A stretch of DNA of 64,000 nucleotides from Gottfriedia solisilvae (GTDB lineage: Bacteria; Bacillota; Bacilli; Bacillales; Bacillaceae_G). How positions within the stretch are numbered: position 1 is the first letter of the stretch; every line of letters begins with the position of its first letter. The stretch lies in assembly GCF_002128405.1 (NCBI RefSeq), contig NZ_NETJ01000001.1, forward strand, positions 124,001-188,000, written 5' to 3'. Position numbers and translations under genes: made by a program. Shown piece by piece: positions 50,942-60,964 of this stretch. The notes under the pieces are model-generated. The model worked only from the letters and a program-made list of their open reading frames with translations. It searched no databases and had not been told where the DNA came from.

Positions 50942-52588
50942 TTACATTAAATTTGATTGAGTATTTTCTACAGCTAGTTCTCTTAAACGAAACTTTTGAA
51001 TTTTTCCTGATGCTGTCATTGGGTATGTATCAACAAAATCTATATATTTAGGTATTTTATGTTTTGAGATTTTCCCTTTGCAATAAGCTTGGATTTCTTC
51101 TTTGCTAATGGATACTCCTTCTTTTGGAATAATCCATGCCATAACCTCTTCACCATACACTTGATCTGGTACTCCAACTACTTGGACATCTAGAACTGAC
51201 GGATGAGTGTATAAAAATTCCTCAATTTCACGAGGATAAATATTTTCTCCGCCACGGATAATCATGTCTTTTAATCGGCCAGTAACTTTGCAGTAACCAT
51301 TTTCATCCATAATTGCTAAATCACCTGTATGTAACCAACCTTCTGCATCTATCGCTTCTTTTGTTGCACTTTCATTTTTATAATAGCCTTTCATCACATG
51401 ATAACCTCTAGTGCATAATTCACCTTGTACTCCCCTTGGAACTTCATTTGTAGTCCCAGGCTCAACAATTTTGACTTCAACATTAGGAAGTGCTCTCCCT
51501 ACAGACTCTACCTTTAATTCAATTGGATCATCTGTACGCGTTTGTGTGATGACTGGTGAGGATTCTGTTTGACCATATGCGATTGTTATTTCAGTGGCAC
51601 CCATTTTTTCGATTACAGCCTTCATAACCTCTATTGGACAATTTGATCCAGCCATGATACCAGTTCTTAAACTAGATAAGTCATAGCTAGAAAAGTCTGG
51701 CTCATTTAATTCTGCGATAAACATAGTCGGAACACCGTGTAAGCCAGTACATTTTTCGTCCTGAACGGTTTGAAGTACTTTCTTTGGATGAAACTCTTGA
51801 ACTGGTACCATTGTCGCACCAACAGAGACACAAGCCATCGTTCCTAAAACACATCCAAAACAATGAAAGAATGGAACTGGAATACAAAGGCGATCTTCTT
51901 TCATTAGCTTCATACAATTTGCAATATTAAATCCGTTATTGACAATATTTGAATGTGTTAGCATTACGCCTTTCGGGAAGCCTGTTGTGCCCGAGGTATA
52001 TTGCATATTAATAACATCATGAGGATGTAAAGAATCCATTCTTTCGTTCAATTCATGATCAGACACGAATTTTGCTTGTTCCATTATGTCTTCCCAGGAG
52101 AATGTACCAGGATATTTTTCAATTCCTAATACAATTACATTTCTTAAAAATGGAAGACGAGTACTATTCAATTCACCAGGAATCGAATTCTTTAATTCTG
52201 GTACAATTTCGTATAGCATATTGATATAGGAAGAATCTTTAAATTGGTCCATTAAAATGATAGTTGTCGAATCGGATTGTTTCAATAAATATTCTAATTC
52301 AGATGTACGGTAATTTGTATTGACTGTAACAAGTACAGCACCCATTTTTCCTGTCGCAAATTGTGTTGTTAACCATTCAGGAGTATTTGATGACCAAACT
52401 GCAATATGATCACCTTTCTGAATGCCAAGATTCATTAGACCTTTCGCTACTTTTCGACAATGGTTATCAAATTGTTTATAACTCATTCTTAATCCTCTGT
52501 CAGCATAAACCACTGCTTCATGTTCAGGATGCAAGTTTGCTTTTTCCTCTAAAAGTTTACCGATTGTTACATCTAATAAATTTGTCAT
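50942..52588 (-). CDS. AMP-binding acyl-CoA synthetase/ligase (long- or medium-chain)
   Basis: A 548-residue ANL-superfamily enzyme. It has the P-loop motif MQYTSGTTGFPKGVMLTHSN, the A5 motif AYGQTESSP, the A7-A8 motifs GWLHTGDLA and TGRLKDMIIRGGENIYPREI, and the conserved C-terminal lysine in MTASGKIQKFRLRE. It activates fatty or other organic acids to acyl-AMP and acyl-CoA. The ATG at 52586-52588 is chosen because AAGGAGG precedes it. No fatty-acid degradation genes adjoin it, so substrate and pathway are open. Confidence 0.92.
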   Translation of the reverse strand: MTNLLDVTIGKLLEEKANLHPEHEAVVYADRGLRMSYKQFDNHCRKVAKGLMNLGIQKGDHIAVWSSNTPEWLTTQFATGKMGAVLVTVNTNYRTSELEYLLKQSDSTTIILMDQFKDSSYINMLYEIVPELKNSIPGELNSTRLPFLRNVIVLGIEKYPGTFSWEDIMEQAKFVSDHELNERMDSLHPHDVINMQYTSGTTGFPKGVMLTHSNIVNNGFNIANCMKLMKEDRLCIPVPFFHCFGCVLGTMACVSVGATMVPVQEFHPKKVLQTVQDEKCTGLHGVPTMFIAELNEPDFSSYDLSSLRTGIMAGSNCPIEVMKAVIEKMGATEITIAYGQTESSPVITQTRTDDPIELKVESVGRALPNVEVKIVEPGTTNEVPRGVQGELCTRGYHVMKGYYKNESATKEAIDAEGWLHTGDLAIMDENGYCKVTGRLKDMIIRGGENIYPREIEEFLYTHPSVLDVQVVGVPDQVYGEEVMAWIIPKEGVSISKEEIQAYCKGKISKHKIPKYIDFVDTYPMTASGKIQKFRLRELAVENTQSNLM

Positions 52589-52702
52589 CTTATCCTCCTT
52601 ATAAGTTAGCATTTACATGAAAGTATCCGCTTTCAAAATTAGATAAAAAGTATAAGTAAGAATATTCTATATATTTGAGGTATAACCTTCTTTAACTAAA
52701 AA

Positions 52703-52734
52703 AAAGATGTAAAAGAATGACCTTTTACATCTTT
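52703..52734 (-). terminator. Terminator of the LysM gene
   Basis: A perfect 13-bp stem, AAAGATGTAAAAG with its complement. The minus-strand side continues into a T-rich tract. Confidence 0.75.
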
Positions 52735-52747
52735 CTTGCAATCCAAT

Positions 52748-53389
52748 TTAGTTAAATTTAATCGTTTGTAGCATTTCGATCATCTGTGGCGTTATCCCCT
52801 CTGAAGCTTCTTTGTTTTCAAAATGTATTGTGAATCTCACTAGTTTTCCATCCACTCTTTTTACGACAATATTTTGTTGGAATTTTGCATTATGAGCGTG
52901 TAAGAAGAAGTACGCATTTTTATAAAATGGGATCCCCACATCTGTTTTTATTTCCGTCACTTTTCCAGTAGATGAAAGATACAGTTTTGAATTTGCTTTT
53001 ACATCACTTATTTTCGAATTGGCATCTAATACTTCAATTCGTGTAAAATAATATCCGTTTTTATTATATAGCAAAATGTATTTACCAGGTTCCTCTAGTC
53101 CGAAAGAAAAGCCAGTTTTTGTCTGTAGATTGACTTTCACCTTCATTGCATCGTAATTTAAATCCTTACTAATGATGAGAGTTTTACCAGCATATATTTT
53201 GTCTGATTTTAGTCTATTTAATTTCTTTAGTGCAGCGATGGTAGTCTGATATTTTTTTGCAATTGAATATAAAGTATCTCCTTTTTTAATTTTATACGTA
53301 ATCGTTGCGGCATGTGTTGTTTGATTAAATCCGAGCATAGCGGTTAGACCTAATGTTAAAGCTGCAGTTTTTAATAAACTACGTTTCAT
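52748..53389 (-). CDS. Exported LysM-domain protein
   Basis: A 213-residue secreted protein. Signal peptide residues 1-28 (MKRSLLKTAALTLGLTAMLG...QTTHAA). One LysM domain spans about 30-75 (YKIKKGDTLYSIAKKYQTTI, then KLNRLKSDKIYAGKTLII) and binds peptidoglycan. The C-terminal 130 residues are beta-rich with no family I recognise (IRNVE-like strands, then HAHNAKFQQNIVVKRVDGKL). AGGGGG precedes the ATG at 53387-53389. It is probably a cell-wall protein. The gene is monocistronic. Confidence 0.85.
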   Translation of the reverse strand: MKRSLLKTAALTLGLTAMLGFNQTTHAATITYKIKKGDTLYSIAKKYQTTIAALKKLNRLKSDKIYAGKTLIISKDLNYDAMKVKVNLQTKTGFSFGLEEPGKYILLYNKNGYYFTRIEVLDANSKISDVKANSKLYLSSTGKVTEIKTDVGIPFYKNAYFFLHAHNAKFQQNIVVKRVDGKLVRFTIHFENKEASEGITPQMIEMLQTIKFN

Positions 53390-53613
53390 TAAAAAGCCCC
53401 CTATATCTCTATTTTTTTGAATGACTCTATGAAGCATAGAATCATGATTCAAACTTGTATTCCGCACATTATTATGAATAAACTAAAAAAATCAATGCGC
53501 ATTTACAGTTATATTCAATTTTCCCAACGTTTTTTCCTTCAAATTATTTAAAAGTCAAATTTTCGTGAGGTTTGTATATTGACTGATCTTCTTTGAACAA
53601 TTACTGATTCAAA

Positions 53614-53647
53614 AAAAAGAAGAAGCTTCGATGAGCTTCTTCTTTTT
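53614..53647 (-). terminator. Terminator of the dicarboxylate/glutamate symporter gene
   Basis: A perfect 13-bp stem, AAAAAGAAGAAGC with its complement. On the minus strand a T-run follows. Confidence 0.8.
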
Positions 53648-53658
53648 TGTAAACTATT

Positions 53659-54909
53659 TTATGCAATTTTCTTTGCGTTTTCTGAATTAGGAGTAAATTC
53701 CCCTTCCCATTTCGCAATTACGACAGCTGCTAATGAGTTACCAACAACGTTTACTGCTGTTCTTGCCATATCAAGAATACGGTCAATACCCGCAATAAAT
53801 GCTAAGCCCTCTACTGGAATGCCTACAGTTCCTAATGTAGCTAATAGTACGACAAATGATACGCCAGGAACACCTGCAATACCCTTTGAAGTAACCATAA
53901 GTACTAGCATTAGTGAAATTTGTTCAGTAATTGACAATTGGATACCATACATTTGTGCGATAAATACAGCAGCTAATGCTTGGTATAAGGTAGATCCGTC
54001 TAAATTAAATGAATACCCTGTTGGGATAACGAAAGAAGAAATCGCTTTTGGTACACCAAACTTTTCAACTTTTTCCATAATTCTAGGTAATACTGTTTCA
54101 GAACTTGCAGTTGAATATGCTAAAAGTAATTCGTCTTTAATCAACTTCATAAAGTTGAAAATATTTACACCAACCATTTTAGCAATTAATCCTAGTACAA
54201 CTACAATGAAAAATGCCATCGTCCCATAAACAGTAATGACTAATTTCCCAAGTGGAATTAGCGATTCTAATCCAAATTTAGAAACAGTTACACCTATTAA
54301 TGCAAATACTCCAAATGGAGCAAACTTCATGATTTGATTCGTAATATAAAACATTGTATCTGCTGTACCTTGGAAAAATGCAAGAACTGGTTTTCCTCTT
54401 TCACCTACTGCAGTTAATCCAAGACCAAATAAAACTGAGAAGAAAATAATAGCTAACATATTTCCTTCAACGAATGCAGCAAAAATATTGCTTGGTACAA
54501 TATTTACAAACGTATCGGCAAACCCATGACTTTTTACTTCAGATGCAGTTTCAACATAGCTATTAATATCCGTTTTTTGAAGTGCACCCATGTCCACTCC
54601 AGAACCAGGATGGAATATATTTGCAACGAATAGTCCAATAATAATAGCGATTGTTGTAATAATTTCAAAATAGATGATTGTTTTACCGCCAAGGCGACCA
54701 AGTTTTTTTGTATCTCCTACACTTGCGACACCAACAATAATACTAGAAATGACAATCGGTATAACGATCATTTTAATTAATCTAAGAAAAATGTCTCCGA
54801 TTGGTTGTAAGTAACTAGCTACATTTGGGTTACCAAAAAATATGGCACCTACGATAATCCCTAATACTAGTCCAATTAAAATTTGCCAAGCTAATCCAAT
54901 TTTTTTCAT
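53659..54909 (-). CDS. Dicarboxylate/amino acid:cation symporter (GltP/GltT-like)
   Basis: A 416-residue DAACS-family transporter with eight membrane helices and two re-entrant loops. Substrate-binding marks are AYSTASSETVLPRIM (serine-rich HP1 loop), TGYSFNLDGSTLYQ (NMDGT-like, NLDG here) and GVPGVSFVVLLA (HP2). It takes up glutamate, aspartate or C4-dicarboxylates with protons or sodium. A GGGGGA ribosome binding site precedes the ATG. A 640-bp non-coding region lies upstream. Confidence 0.92.
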   Translation of the reverse strand: MKKIGLAWQILIGLVLGIIVGAIFFGNPNVASYLQPIGDIFLRLIKMIVIPIVISSIIVGVASVGDTKKLGRLGGKTIIYFEIITTIAIIIGLFVANIFHPGSGVDMGALQKTDINSYVETASEVKSHGFADTFVNIVPSNIFAAFVEGNMLAIIFFSVLFGLGLTAVGERGKPVLAFFQGTADTMFYITNQIMKFAPFGVFALIGVTVSKFGLESLIPLGKLVITVYGTMAFFIVVVLGLIAKMVGVNIFNFMKLIKDELLLAYSTASSETVLPRIMEKVEKFGVPKAISSFVIPTGYSFNLDGSTLYQALAAVFIAQMYGIQLSITEQISLMLVLMVTSKGIAGVPGVSFVVLLATLGTVGIPVEGLAFIAGIDRILDMARTAVNVVGNSLAAVVIAKWEGEFTPNSENAKKIA

Positions 54910-55550
54910 TTTTAAAAGTCCCCCTTTTTTACAAGATTTTAGTCATAGAGTGGATACCAAGAAATAAAACCAATGAAGTTTTCCTTCTTAATGGTATTTG
55001 GCATTCTGCAATGGCTTCCTCTGTAAACGATGGAACTTTAAATTACCCATCACTCACAATGAATTGAAAATTGTTAAAAATGCATTAGAAAAAGTTATAT
55101 AAAAAATAGTATAACAGAAATCATTACGATTTCAACTTTGAAGCATTTACCAATAAAATGGAAATGATTAATTCTATAACCCTTATCATATCTAGAATTA
55201 ATCCATTTATCATAATTTATTATTTCTTCATGATTGTTCAAAAATTTTCCAATGTTCATTTTTATGAAATAATATTAAGCCTTTTATATCATGAAATTAA
55301 GCTGCTTTATCTGGAATAATAATTCAATAAAAATAGGGAAAATAAGGAATTCACCCTGTTTACGTTTGAACATGTATTGTTTATGATTAATTTAGGAAAA
55401 TAAGCAAAATTATTTATTTTTTGATAATCAATTTTGTTTTTAGTTAAAATATGACAATTTTTTATGTAGAATTCTTGTCATTTGAATAATCACTATTGAT
55501 TATTACAAAAATAAGTTAGTAATTTATGTTTAAGAAGTGAGGTAAAATCA
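54910..55550. other. 641-bp intergenic region upstream of zwf and the symporter gene
   Basis: No supported gene. A short reading frame on the plus strand (about 55020-55100) ends in ...LPITHNELKIVKNALEKVI, with a TAA, and could be the decayed end of a lost gene; no start is present and I cannot name it. The rest is very AT-rich promoter DNA for the divergent genes. Confidence 0.35.
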
Positions 55551-57059
55551 TTGAAAAGTACAGAAAATCGTCCTAAAGCTGTAATCGTTATTTTTGGTGC
55601 AACTGGAGATCTTGCAAAAAGAAAATTATTTATTTCTATTTATAGACTGTTTTTGAGTCAAAAAATTGATGAAGATTTTGCTGTAGTTGGTGTTGGGCGA
55701 AGACCTTGGTCAAATCATGAATTTCGTGAAACAGTAATGAAATCAATTCAATCTTCTGATCAAAGTCAAAATGATATAAATAGCTTCCTTTCTCATTTTT
55801 ACTATCATCAATTTGATGTTTTAGAACCATCTTCTTACTTAGAACTAGGCACTCTATTAACGAATATGGATGAACATTATTCTATTCCAGGGAATCGAAT
55901 TTTCTATTTAGCAATGGCACCAGAGTTCTTTGGAACAATTGCCAAACAGCTAAAAGAACAAGGTTTAACGAATACTAATGGTTGGAGTAGACTTGTAATT
56001 GAGAAACCTTTCGGCCATGATTTACCTAGTGCAATTGAATTAAACAAAGAAATTAGAGAAGCATTTACAGAGAATCAAATTTATCGAATTGATCATTATT
56101 TAGGTAAGGAAATGGTTCAAAATATTGAAGTCATCCGTTTTGCAAATGCAATGTTTGAACCGCTTTGGAATAATCGTTTTATATCCAATATACAAATTAC
56201 GTCAAGTGAAGTTTTAGGTGTTGAAGATCGAGGAAGATACTACGAAAACTCGGGTGCTTTAAAGGATATGCTGCAAAATCATATGTTGCAAATCGTATCA
56301 TTACTTGCAATGGAGCCACCAATCAAACTAACTACAGAGGAAATCCGTAGTGAAAAAGTAAAGGTTTTTAAAGCACTTCGTAAAATTGATGAAAATGAAA
56401 TTAAAAATTACTTTGTTCGCGGTCAATATGTTGAAGGTACAGTACAAGGTAATCAAGTTCCTTCATATCGAGATGAGGATAATGTCGATCCGAACTCTCA
56501 GACTGAAACATTTGTAGCTGGTAAACTTTTCATTGATAATTTCAGGTGGGCTGGTGTCCCTTTTTATATCAGAACTGGAAAACGTATGGCACTAAAATCT
56601 ACTAAAATTATCGTACAGTTTTCTGATATTCCTATGAATTTGTACTATAATACGAAAGAGCAAATGACACCAAATCTACTGATCATACATATACAACCAG
56701 ACGAAGGCATTACACTACAATTAAATGCAAAGAGATCGGATGCCGAAAGTTATACAAAACCAATACAATTAACTTTTAATAATAATTGTGTTGACTGTAT
56801 CAATACCCCTGAAGCATATGAAAGACTAATATATGATTGTATGCTAGGTGATGGAACGAACTTTACCCATTGGGATGAAGTAAAATATTCTTGGAGTTTT
56901 GTTGATGTCATTTCTCAAGCGTGGACGAATAATCTTGCCCCATTAACAACTTATGAATCCGGATCAATGGGTCCAAAAGAATCTGATTCTTTATTAGCAA
57001 CAGATGGACATAATTGGTGGCCAGTTTCAGATCTTTTAAATGATAATAAAGATAGATAA
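55551..57059 (+). CDS. zwf: Glucose-6-phosphate dehydrogenase
   Basis: A 502-residue enzyme, the usual length. The NADP loop is IVIFGATGDLAKRKLF (residues 12-27), and the active-site signature is RIDHYLGKEMVQN with the substrate-binding His and Lys. It catalyses the first step of the oxidative pentose phosphate pathway, making NADPH and 6-phosphogluconolactone. TTG at 55551 follows GTGAGG. The gene for the next NADPH-producing enzyme, 6-phosphogluconate dehydrogenase, lies convergent with it, separated by two similar terminators. No 6-phosphogluconolactonase gene is visible here. Confidence 0.96.
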   Translation: MKSTENRPKAVIVIFGATGDLAKRKLFISIYRLFLSQKIDEDFAVVGVGRRPWSNHEFRETVMKSIQSSDQSQNDINSFLSHFYYHQFDVLEPSSYLELGTLLTNMDEHYSIPGNRIFYLAMAPEFFGTIAKQLKEQGLTNTNGWSRLVIEKPFGHDLPSAIELNKEIREAFTENQIYRIDHYLGKEMVQNIEVIRFANAMFEPLWNNRFISNIQITSSEVLGVEDRGRYYENSGALKDMLQNHMLQIVSLLAMEPPIKLTTEEIRSEKVKVFKALRKIDENEIKNYFVRGQYVEGTVQGNQVPSYRDEDNVDPNSQTETFVAGKLFIDNFRWAGVPFYIRTGKRMALKSTKIIVQFSDIPMNLYYNTKEQMTPNLLIIHIQPDEGITLQLNAKRSDAESYTKPIQLTFNNNCVDCINTPEAYERLIYDCMLGDGTNFTHWDEVKYSWSFVDVISQAWTNNLAPLTTYESGSMGPKESDSLLATDGHNWWPVSDLLNDNKDR

Positions 57060-57064
57060 ACTAA

Positions 57065-57090
57065 AAACCCTTGTAAAATTACAAGGGTTT
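57065..57090 (+). terminator. Terminator of zwf
   Basis: AAACCCTTGTAA (57065-57076) pairs with TTACAAGGGTTT (57079-57090). Nearly the same hairpin recurs at 57228-57252. Confidence 0.8.
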
Positions 57091-57227
57091 CAATCTGCCC
57101 GCAAACGCTCGAATTCTTTGTTGCTTCGCCTGATTGCGGTGCTCATACCTTCAAGGTAACTCCGCTTCTCATTTGGCTTTGCGTCTCGAATGACAAGCGC
57201 TATATTTTGTACTTTGTATACAAACCG
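57091..57227 (-). repeat. 137-bp element between two near-identical terminators
   Basis: Minus strand reads as a short open frame: KPNEKRSYLEGMSTAIRR followed by SNKEFERLRAD and a stop. It has a TACCTTCAAGGTA hairpin. A degenerate relative lies at 10705-10795. The flanking terminators share CCCTTGTA/TACAAGGG arms, as if a terminator had been duplicated around an inserted element. Higher GC than its surroundings. Confidence 0.5.
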
Positions 57228-57252
57228 AACCCTTGTAATGATACAAGGGTTT
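57228..57252 (-). terminator. Terminator of gnd
   Basis: AACCCTTGTA (57228-57237) pairs with TACAAGGGTTT (57242-57252). It is a near copy of the terminator at 57065-57090. Confidence 0.75.
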
Positions 57253-57275
57253 AATTTGTAATTCAATCTGATTGA

Positions 57276-58682
57276 TTATGTCCACTGAGTATGGAATTTT
57301 CCTTCTTTATCTGTGCGTTCGTAAGTATGTGCACCGAAGTAATCACGTTGTGCTTGAATTAGATTTGCTGGTAAATCAGCTGTACGATAGCTATCATAAT
57401 ATGCTAATGCAGCCGAGAAACAAGGAATTGCTACACCTGCTTCAATCGCAACCACACTAATTTTACGTAAAGCTACTTGGTAACTTTCAACAATTTCTTT
57501 AAAATACGGGTCAAGCATTAGATTTGCTAATTTGCCATCAAGATCGTATGCTTCTTTAATTTTTTGTAGGAAAGCAGCTCTAATGATACATCCACCGCGG
57601 AAGATCATCGCGATTTCACCGTATTGTAAGTCCCAATTATACTCATCAGAAGCAGCTCTTAATTGAGCGAATCCTTGTGCATAAGAACAAATCTTGCTCA
57701 TATAAAGTGCTTTTCTTACATCCTCGATTAATTGTTCTCTATCACCGCTAAATTTGTAATTGGAAGGCCCAGATAATAGTTCGCTCGCCTTCACTCTCTC
57801 TTCTTTCATCGCAGAAATAAAACGAGCAAATACTGATTCAGTAATAATGGATAATGGTACTCCTAAATCTAATGTGCTTTGACTTGTCCATTTTCCGGTA
57901 CCTTTTTGCCCTGCTTTATCAAGGATAACATCAACTAATGGCTTTCCAGTTTCGTCATCTGTTTTTGTGAAGATGTCAGCAGTAATTTCGATTAAATAAC
58001 TATCTAATTCGCCTTTATTCCAATCACTAAATACATTGTGTAGCTCTTTTGCTGTTAGACCTAGAACATTTTTTAATAAAAAGTAAGCTTCTGAGATTAA
58101 TTGCATATCTCCGTATTCGATTCCATTGTGAACCATTTTAACGTAATGGCCTGCTCCGTCTGGACCAATATATGTCGTACAAGGTTCATTATTTACTTTT
58201 GCAGATATTGCTTCAAAGATTGGCTTTACAAGTTCAAAGGCTTCCTTTTGTCCACCTGGCATGATTGATGGGCCTCTTAATGCACCCTCTTCTCCGCCAG
58301 AAACACCTGTTCCAATAAAATGAATGCCACTATCTGATAATTTTTTATTTCGTCTTTGTGTATCTTTATAATATGTATTTCCACCATCAATTAAAATATC
58401 GCCTTTTTCAAGATGAGGAAGTAATGCATCAATCGTTGAATCTGTTGGCGAACCAGCTTTAACCATAATTAAAATTTTACGAGGAACTTCTAATGACTGT
58501 ACGAACTCTTCGATTGAAAAAGCTCCTACGACTTTTTTGCCTTCTGCTTCTTTTAAGAACTCTTCTGTTTTTTCTGCTGATCGATTATACACAGAAATAG
58601 AAAAACCACGGCTTTCGATATTAAGCGCTAGATTTTTCCCCATTACTGCTAAACCAATCACACCAATTTGTTGTTTAGCCAC
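57276..58682 (-). CDS. gndA: 6-phosphogluconate dehydrogenase (NADP-dependent, decarboxylating)
   Basis: A 468-residue enzyme of the usual length. The N-terminal cofactor loop is [20 protein letters not shown] (residues 6-25). The signature [19 protein letters not shown] and [20 protein letters not shown] follow, and [14 protein letters not shown] holds the catalytic Lys and His. It converts 6-phosphogluconate to ribulose 5-phosphate with NADPH production. It is convergent with zwf. The paired genes indicate a working oxidative pentose phosphate branch. The coenzyme (NADP) is inferred from length and family. Confidence 0.96.
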   Translation of the reverse strand: MAKQQIGVIGLAVMGKNLALNIESRGFSISVYNRSAEKTEEFLKEAEGKKVVGAFSIEEFVQSLEVPRKILIMVKAGSPTDSTIDALLPHLEKGDILIDGGNTYYKDTQRRNKKLSDSGIHFIGTGVSGGEEGALRGPSIMPGGQKEAFELVKPIFEAISAKVNNEPCTTYIGPDGAGHYVKMVHNGIEYGDMQLISEAYFLLKNVLGLTAKELHNVFSDWNKGELDSYLIEITADIFTKTDDETGKPLVDVILDKAGQKGTGKWTSQSTLDLGVPLSIITESVFARFISAMKEERVKASELLSGPSNYKFSGDREQLIEDVRKALYMSKICSYAQGFAQLRAASDEYNWDLQYGEIAMIFRGGCIIRAAFLQKIKEAYDLDGKLANLMLDPYFKEIVESYQVALRKISVVAIEAGVAIPCFSAALAYYDSYRTADLPANLIQAQRDYFGAHTYERTDKEGKFHTQWT

Positions 58683-58972
58683 CTGAATTAGTCCTTTCCT
58701 ATTAAATTATGCAAGGTTTTAGTACATAAAGTAACGATGATGCCTTTCATTAATATAACCTTACACGGTTAACACTATCCTTTTCAATTGATTACACAAT
58801 TTTTAAGGATATTATGAATAAGTATACAATCTATTATTGGTTATACATAATATTTTTTTCTTGCATACTAAGAAATTAAGGTCAATAATGATAGTTATAT
58901 AATAATAAAGTCTTAAAAAACCATACAATTACTCAACATTAAAATTTAATAAAATGAAAAGAAGTGATTCTT

Positions 58973-60073
58973 ATGATTGTACAAACATTATTTCAAAGAA
59001 AATGGACGCTATTTTTAGCTACATTCATGATTGCGATCATTGGTGGTTTATTATTTAAATTGATACATCTCCCTATTCCGTGGCTACTTGGTCCGATGTT
59101 TTTTGTTTTTATCTGGGCAAAATTTTTCAAAGAAAAACTTTATTGGCCAAGTAAACTTCGAGATTCGGCAATGATTATCGTAGGATATACAATCGGACTT
59201 TCTTTTACTAGTGCCACTTTTGTTCAAATTGGTCAACAGATAACTTCTATGATTTTAATGACTCTCCTTTTATTACTTTTTACATTGATCATATCAATCG
59301 TCATTTCAAAGCTATCGGGTATACCATTTCCAACCATTTTAATAGGTAGTATACCAGGTGGATTAAGTCAGATGATAACTTTGGCTGAAGAATTAGAAGA
59401 TGTTGATATTACGATTGTAACGTTTCTACAAATATCTAGATTAATGATGATTATCTTTACAGTCCCTTTATTTATATTTAGCCCTTTATTTGATATTCAT
59501 AGAGATAGTTCTCTTACTAGCACCGTTCAAAATTCTGCTAACCTAAGTGATTTATTTCCAAATATTATTGTATTTGCAGTTGTTTGTACTCTTTTTGCAA
59601 TTTTAGGTAAACGTATTAATTTTCCTACTGCTTTTTTATTGGGACCAATGCTTGCTACTATCATATTAAATTTATCAGGAATTCATGGTCATTCTCTCCC
59701 ATCATTCATTCTTTATTGTTCTCAATTAATGATAGGTGGATATATTGGGCTTTTACTGAAACCTGAAAATATGAAAAATAAATTAAAAATATCAATTTTA
59801 GCAATTGGTAGTGGTATTGTCTTATTGTCATTTTCCTTTGGATTAAGCATTTTATTAACGCATTTACATTCTATGAATACTGTCACTTCTATGCTAAGTC
59901 TTTCTCCTGGTGGAATGGATCAAATGGCGATCATTGCAAAAGAAGCACACGGTGATATGTCAGTTATAATGTGTTATCAACTATTTAGAACATTATTTAT
60001 TTTTATTGCAGTTCCTTATTTATTAAAGTTTATCTTTAATCGTATGAATGTGAGAGTTGCAGATAAAATGTAA
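58973..60073 (+). CDS. AbrB-family (ammonia monooxygenase-like) membrane protein
   Basis: A 366-residue integral membrane protein with about ten helices in two related halves, as in the AbrB/AmoA-like transporter family. Each half carries a PxPWLLGP- or SLSPGGMDQMA-like motif: PIPWLLGPMFFVFIWAKFF and GSIPGGLSQMITLAEE in the first, FPTAFLLGPMLATII and SLSPGGMDQMAIIAKEAHGD in the second. Substrate unknown. The ATG at 58973 is preferred over a GTG nine bases earlier because AGAAG lies eight bases upstream. It ends at a strong terminator. Confidence 0.88.
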   Translation: MIVQTLFQRKWTLFLATFMIAIIGGLLFKLIHLPIPWLLGPMFFVFIWAKFFKEKLYWPSKLRDSAMIIVGYTIGLSFTSATFVQIGQQITSMILMTLLLLLFTLIISIVISKLSGIPFPTILIGSIPGGLSQMITLAEELEDVDITIVTFLQISRLMMIIFTVPLFIFSPLFDIHRDSSLTSTVQNSANLSDLFPNIIVFAVVCTLFAILGKRINFPTAFLLGPMLATIILNLSGIHGHSLPSFILYCSQLMIGGYIGLLLKPENMKNKLKISILAIGSGIVLLSFSFGLSILLTHLHSMNTVTSMLSLSPGGMDQMAIIAKEAHGDMSVIMCYQLFRTLFIFIAVPYLLKFIFNRMNVRVADKM

Positions 60074-60105
60074 TTGATAAAAGCAGAGTTGAAGTTTAAT
60101 GTGTA

Positions 60106-60130
60106 AAGGGGCGTCAATAATACGCCCCTT
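60106..60130 (+). terminator. Terminator of the AbrB-family gene
   Basis: AAGGGGCGT (60106-60114) pairs with ACGCCCCTT (60122-60130), followed by TTTT. Confidence 0.85.
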
Positions 60131-60269
60131 TTTTGCAAACATTGATATTCTGATTCAATTTAAATATATATTCTATTTTAATAATAAGGTGGAATCTCCT
60201 ATTACTTCTTGAACTCTCACTTTTTAAAGATAAGTCTTCCCTTTTTAATATGCTTAAGGGAAATTCTCC

Positions 60270-60300
60270 ATCGTTTTTATCATTTTTAAATAAAAACGAT
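60270..60300. repeat. Perfect 11-bp hairpin, AT-rich
   Basis: ATCGTTTTTAT (60270-60280) pairs with ATAAAAACGAT (60290-60300). It lies about 110 bp upstream of ohr. Role unknown. Confidence 0.45.
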
Positions 60301-60407
60301 TTATTACGAAGAAACTGATTCAAATTAATTCATAAGTATAGTTTATACAACATAAAACAATAATATTGTTATGCACTTTTACATATTTTTAGATGAGGTG
60401 AAAATAA

Positions 60408-60824
60408 ATGGTTGTATTATTTACATCAAAAGCCACAACTTCCGGTGGTCGTGAAGGACATGTGAAATCTGAAGATGGATTAATTGATTTACAGCTTACA
60501 ACGCCATCAGCTCTAAATAAGAAAACTGGTTCAAACCCAGAACAATTATTTGCCGCTGGATACTCTGCATGTTTTGATGGGGCTCTCAATTTCATTGCGA
60601 AGAAAAATAAGCATAAAATTGAATCATCAATCACTGCAGAAGTTAGTCTATTAAAAGATGAAACAGAAAGTCCTTTTTCTTTAGCTGTTACATTAAACGC
60701 GCATATTAAAGGTGTGCCTCAAGATGTTGCTGTGGAGCTAGTCAAAGAAGCACATGGTTTTTGTCCATATTCAAAAGCTTTACGAAATAATGTTGATGTA
60801 AAATTAAAGGTTTCGGTTGAATAA
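60408..60824 (+). CDS. ohr: Organic hydroperoxide resistance protein Ohr
   Basis: A 138-residue OsmC/Ohr-family peroxidase, the usual length. The redox-active cysteines are in GYSACFDGAL (about residue 58) and GFCPYSKALR (about residue 122), and the TSGGREGHVKSEDG N-terminal segment is typical. It reduces organic hydroperoxides with lipoyl or dihydrolipoamide electron donors. A GAGG-type ribosome binding site fits the ATG at 60408. In Bacillus it is normally controlled by the MarR-type OhrR; the MarR fragment at the right edge of the window is 3 kb away and need not be its partner. Confidence 0.94.
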   Translation: MVVLFTSKATTSGGREGHVKSEDGLIDLQLTTPSALNKKTGSNPEQLFAAGYSACFDGALNFIAKKNKHKIESSITAEVSLLKDETESPFSLAVTLNAHIKGVPQDVAVELVKEAHGFCPYSKALRNNVDVKLKVSVE

Positions 60825-60843
60825 TGAAAGTTTGTAAGTACGT

Positions 60844-60877
60844 AAAAAGACTGTTAATACATATTAACAGTCTTTTT
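60844..60877. terminator. Terminator of ohr
   Basis: AAAAAGACTGTTAAT (60844-60858) pairs with ATTAACAGTCTTTTT, a 15-bp stem followed by T. It may also stop fabF transcripts from the other side. Confidence 0.8.
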
Positions 60878-60964
60878 TATATTCAATATGAACCCTCTTT
60901 TTGCCAAATAAATTATATTTGTATTCTTATTTTTTCAGATCATAATAAGAGGAGTTATAAAAAT

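Larger units (their letters stand above)
60074..60407. other. Intergenic region between the AbrB-family and ohr genes
   Basis: Contains the terminator at 60106-60130 and a perfect 11-bp AT-rich hairpin at 60270-60300. A frame on the minus strand (60114-60323) has no ribosome binding site and is not supported as a gene. The stretch before ohr is a likely promoter region, possibly controlled by a MarR/OhrR-type regulator. Confidence 0.45.

Noticed and set aside
60114-60323. 69-codon minus-strand frame between the AbrB-family and ohr genes
   Set aside because: It has no ribosome binding site and spans the perfect hairpin at 60270-60300 and the end of a terminator.
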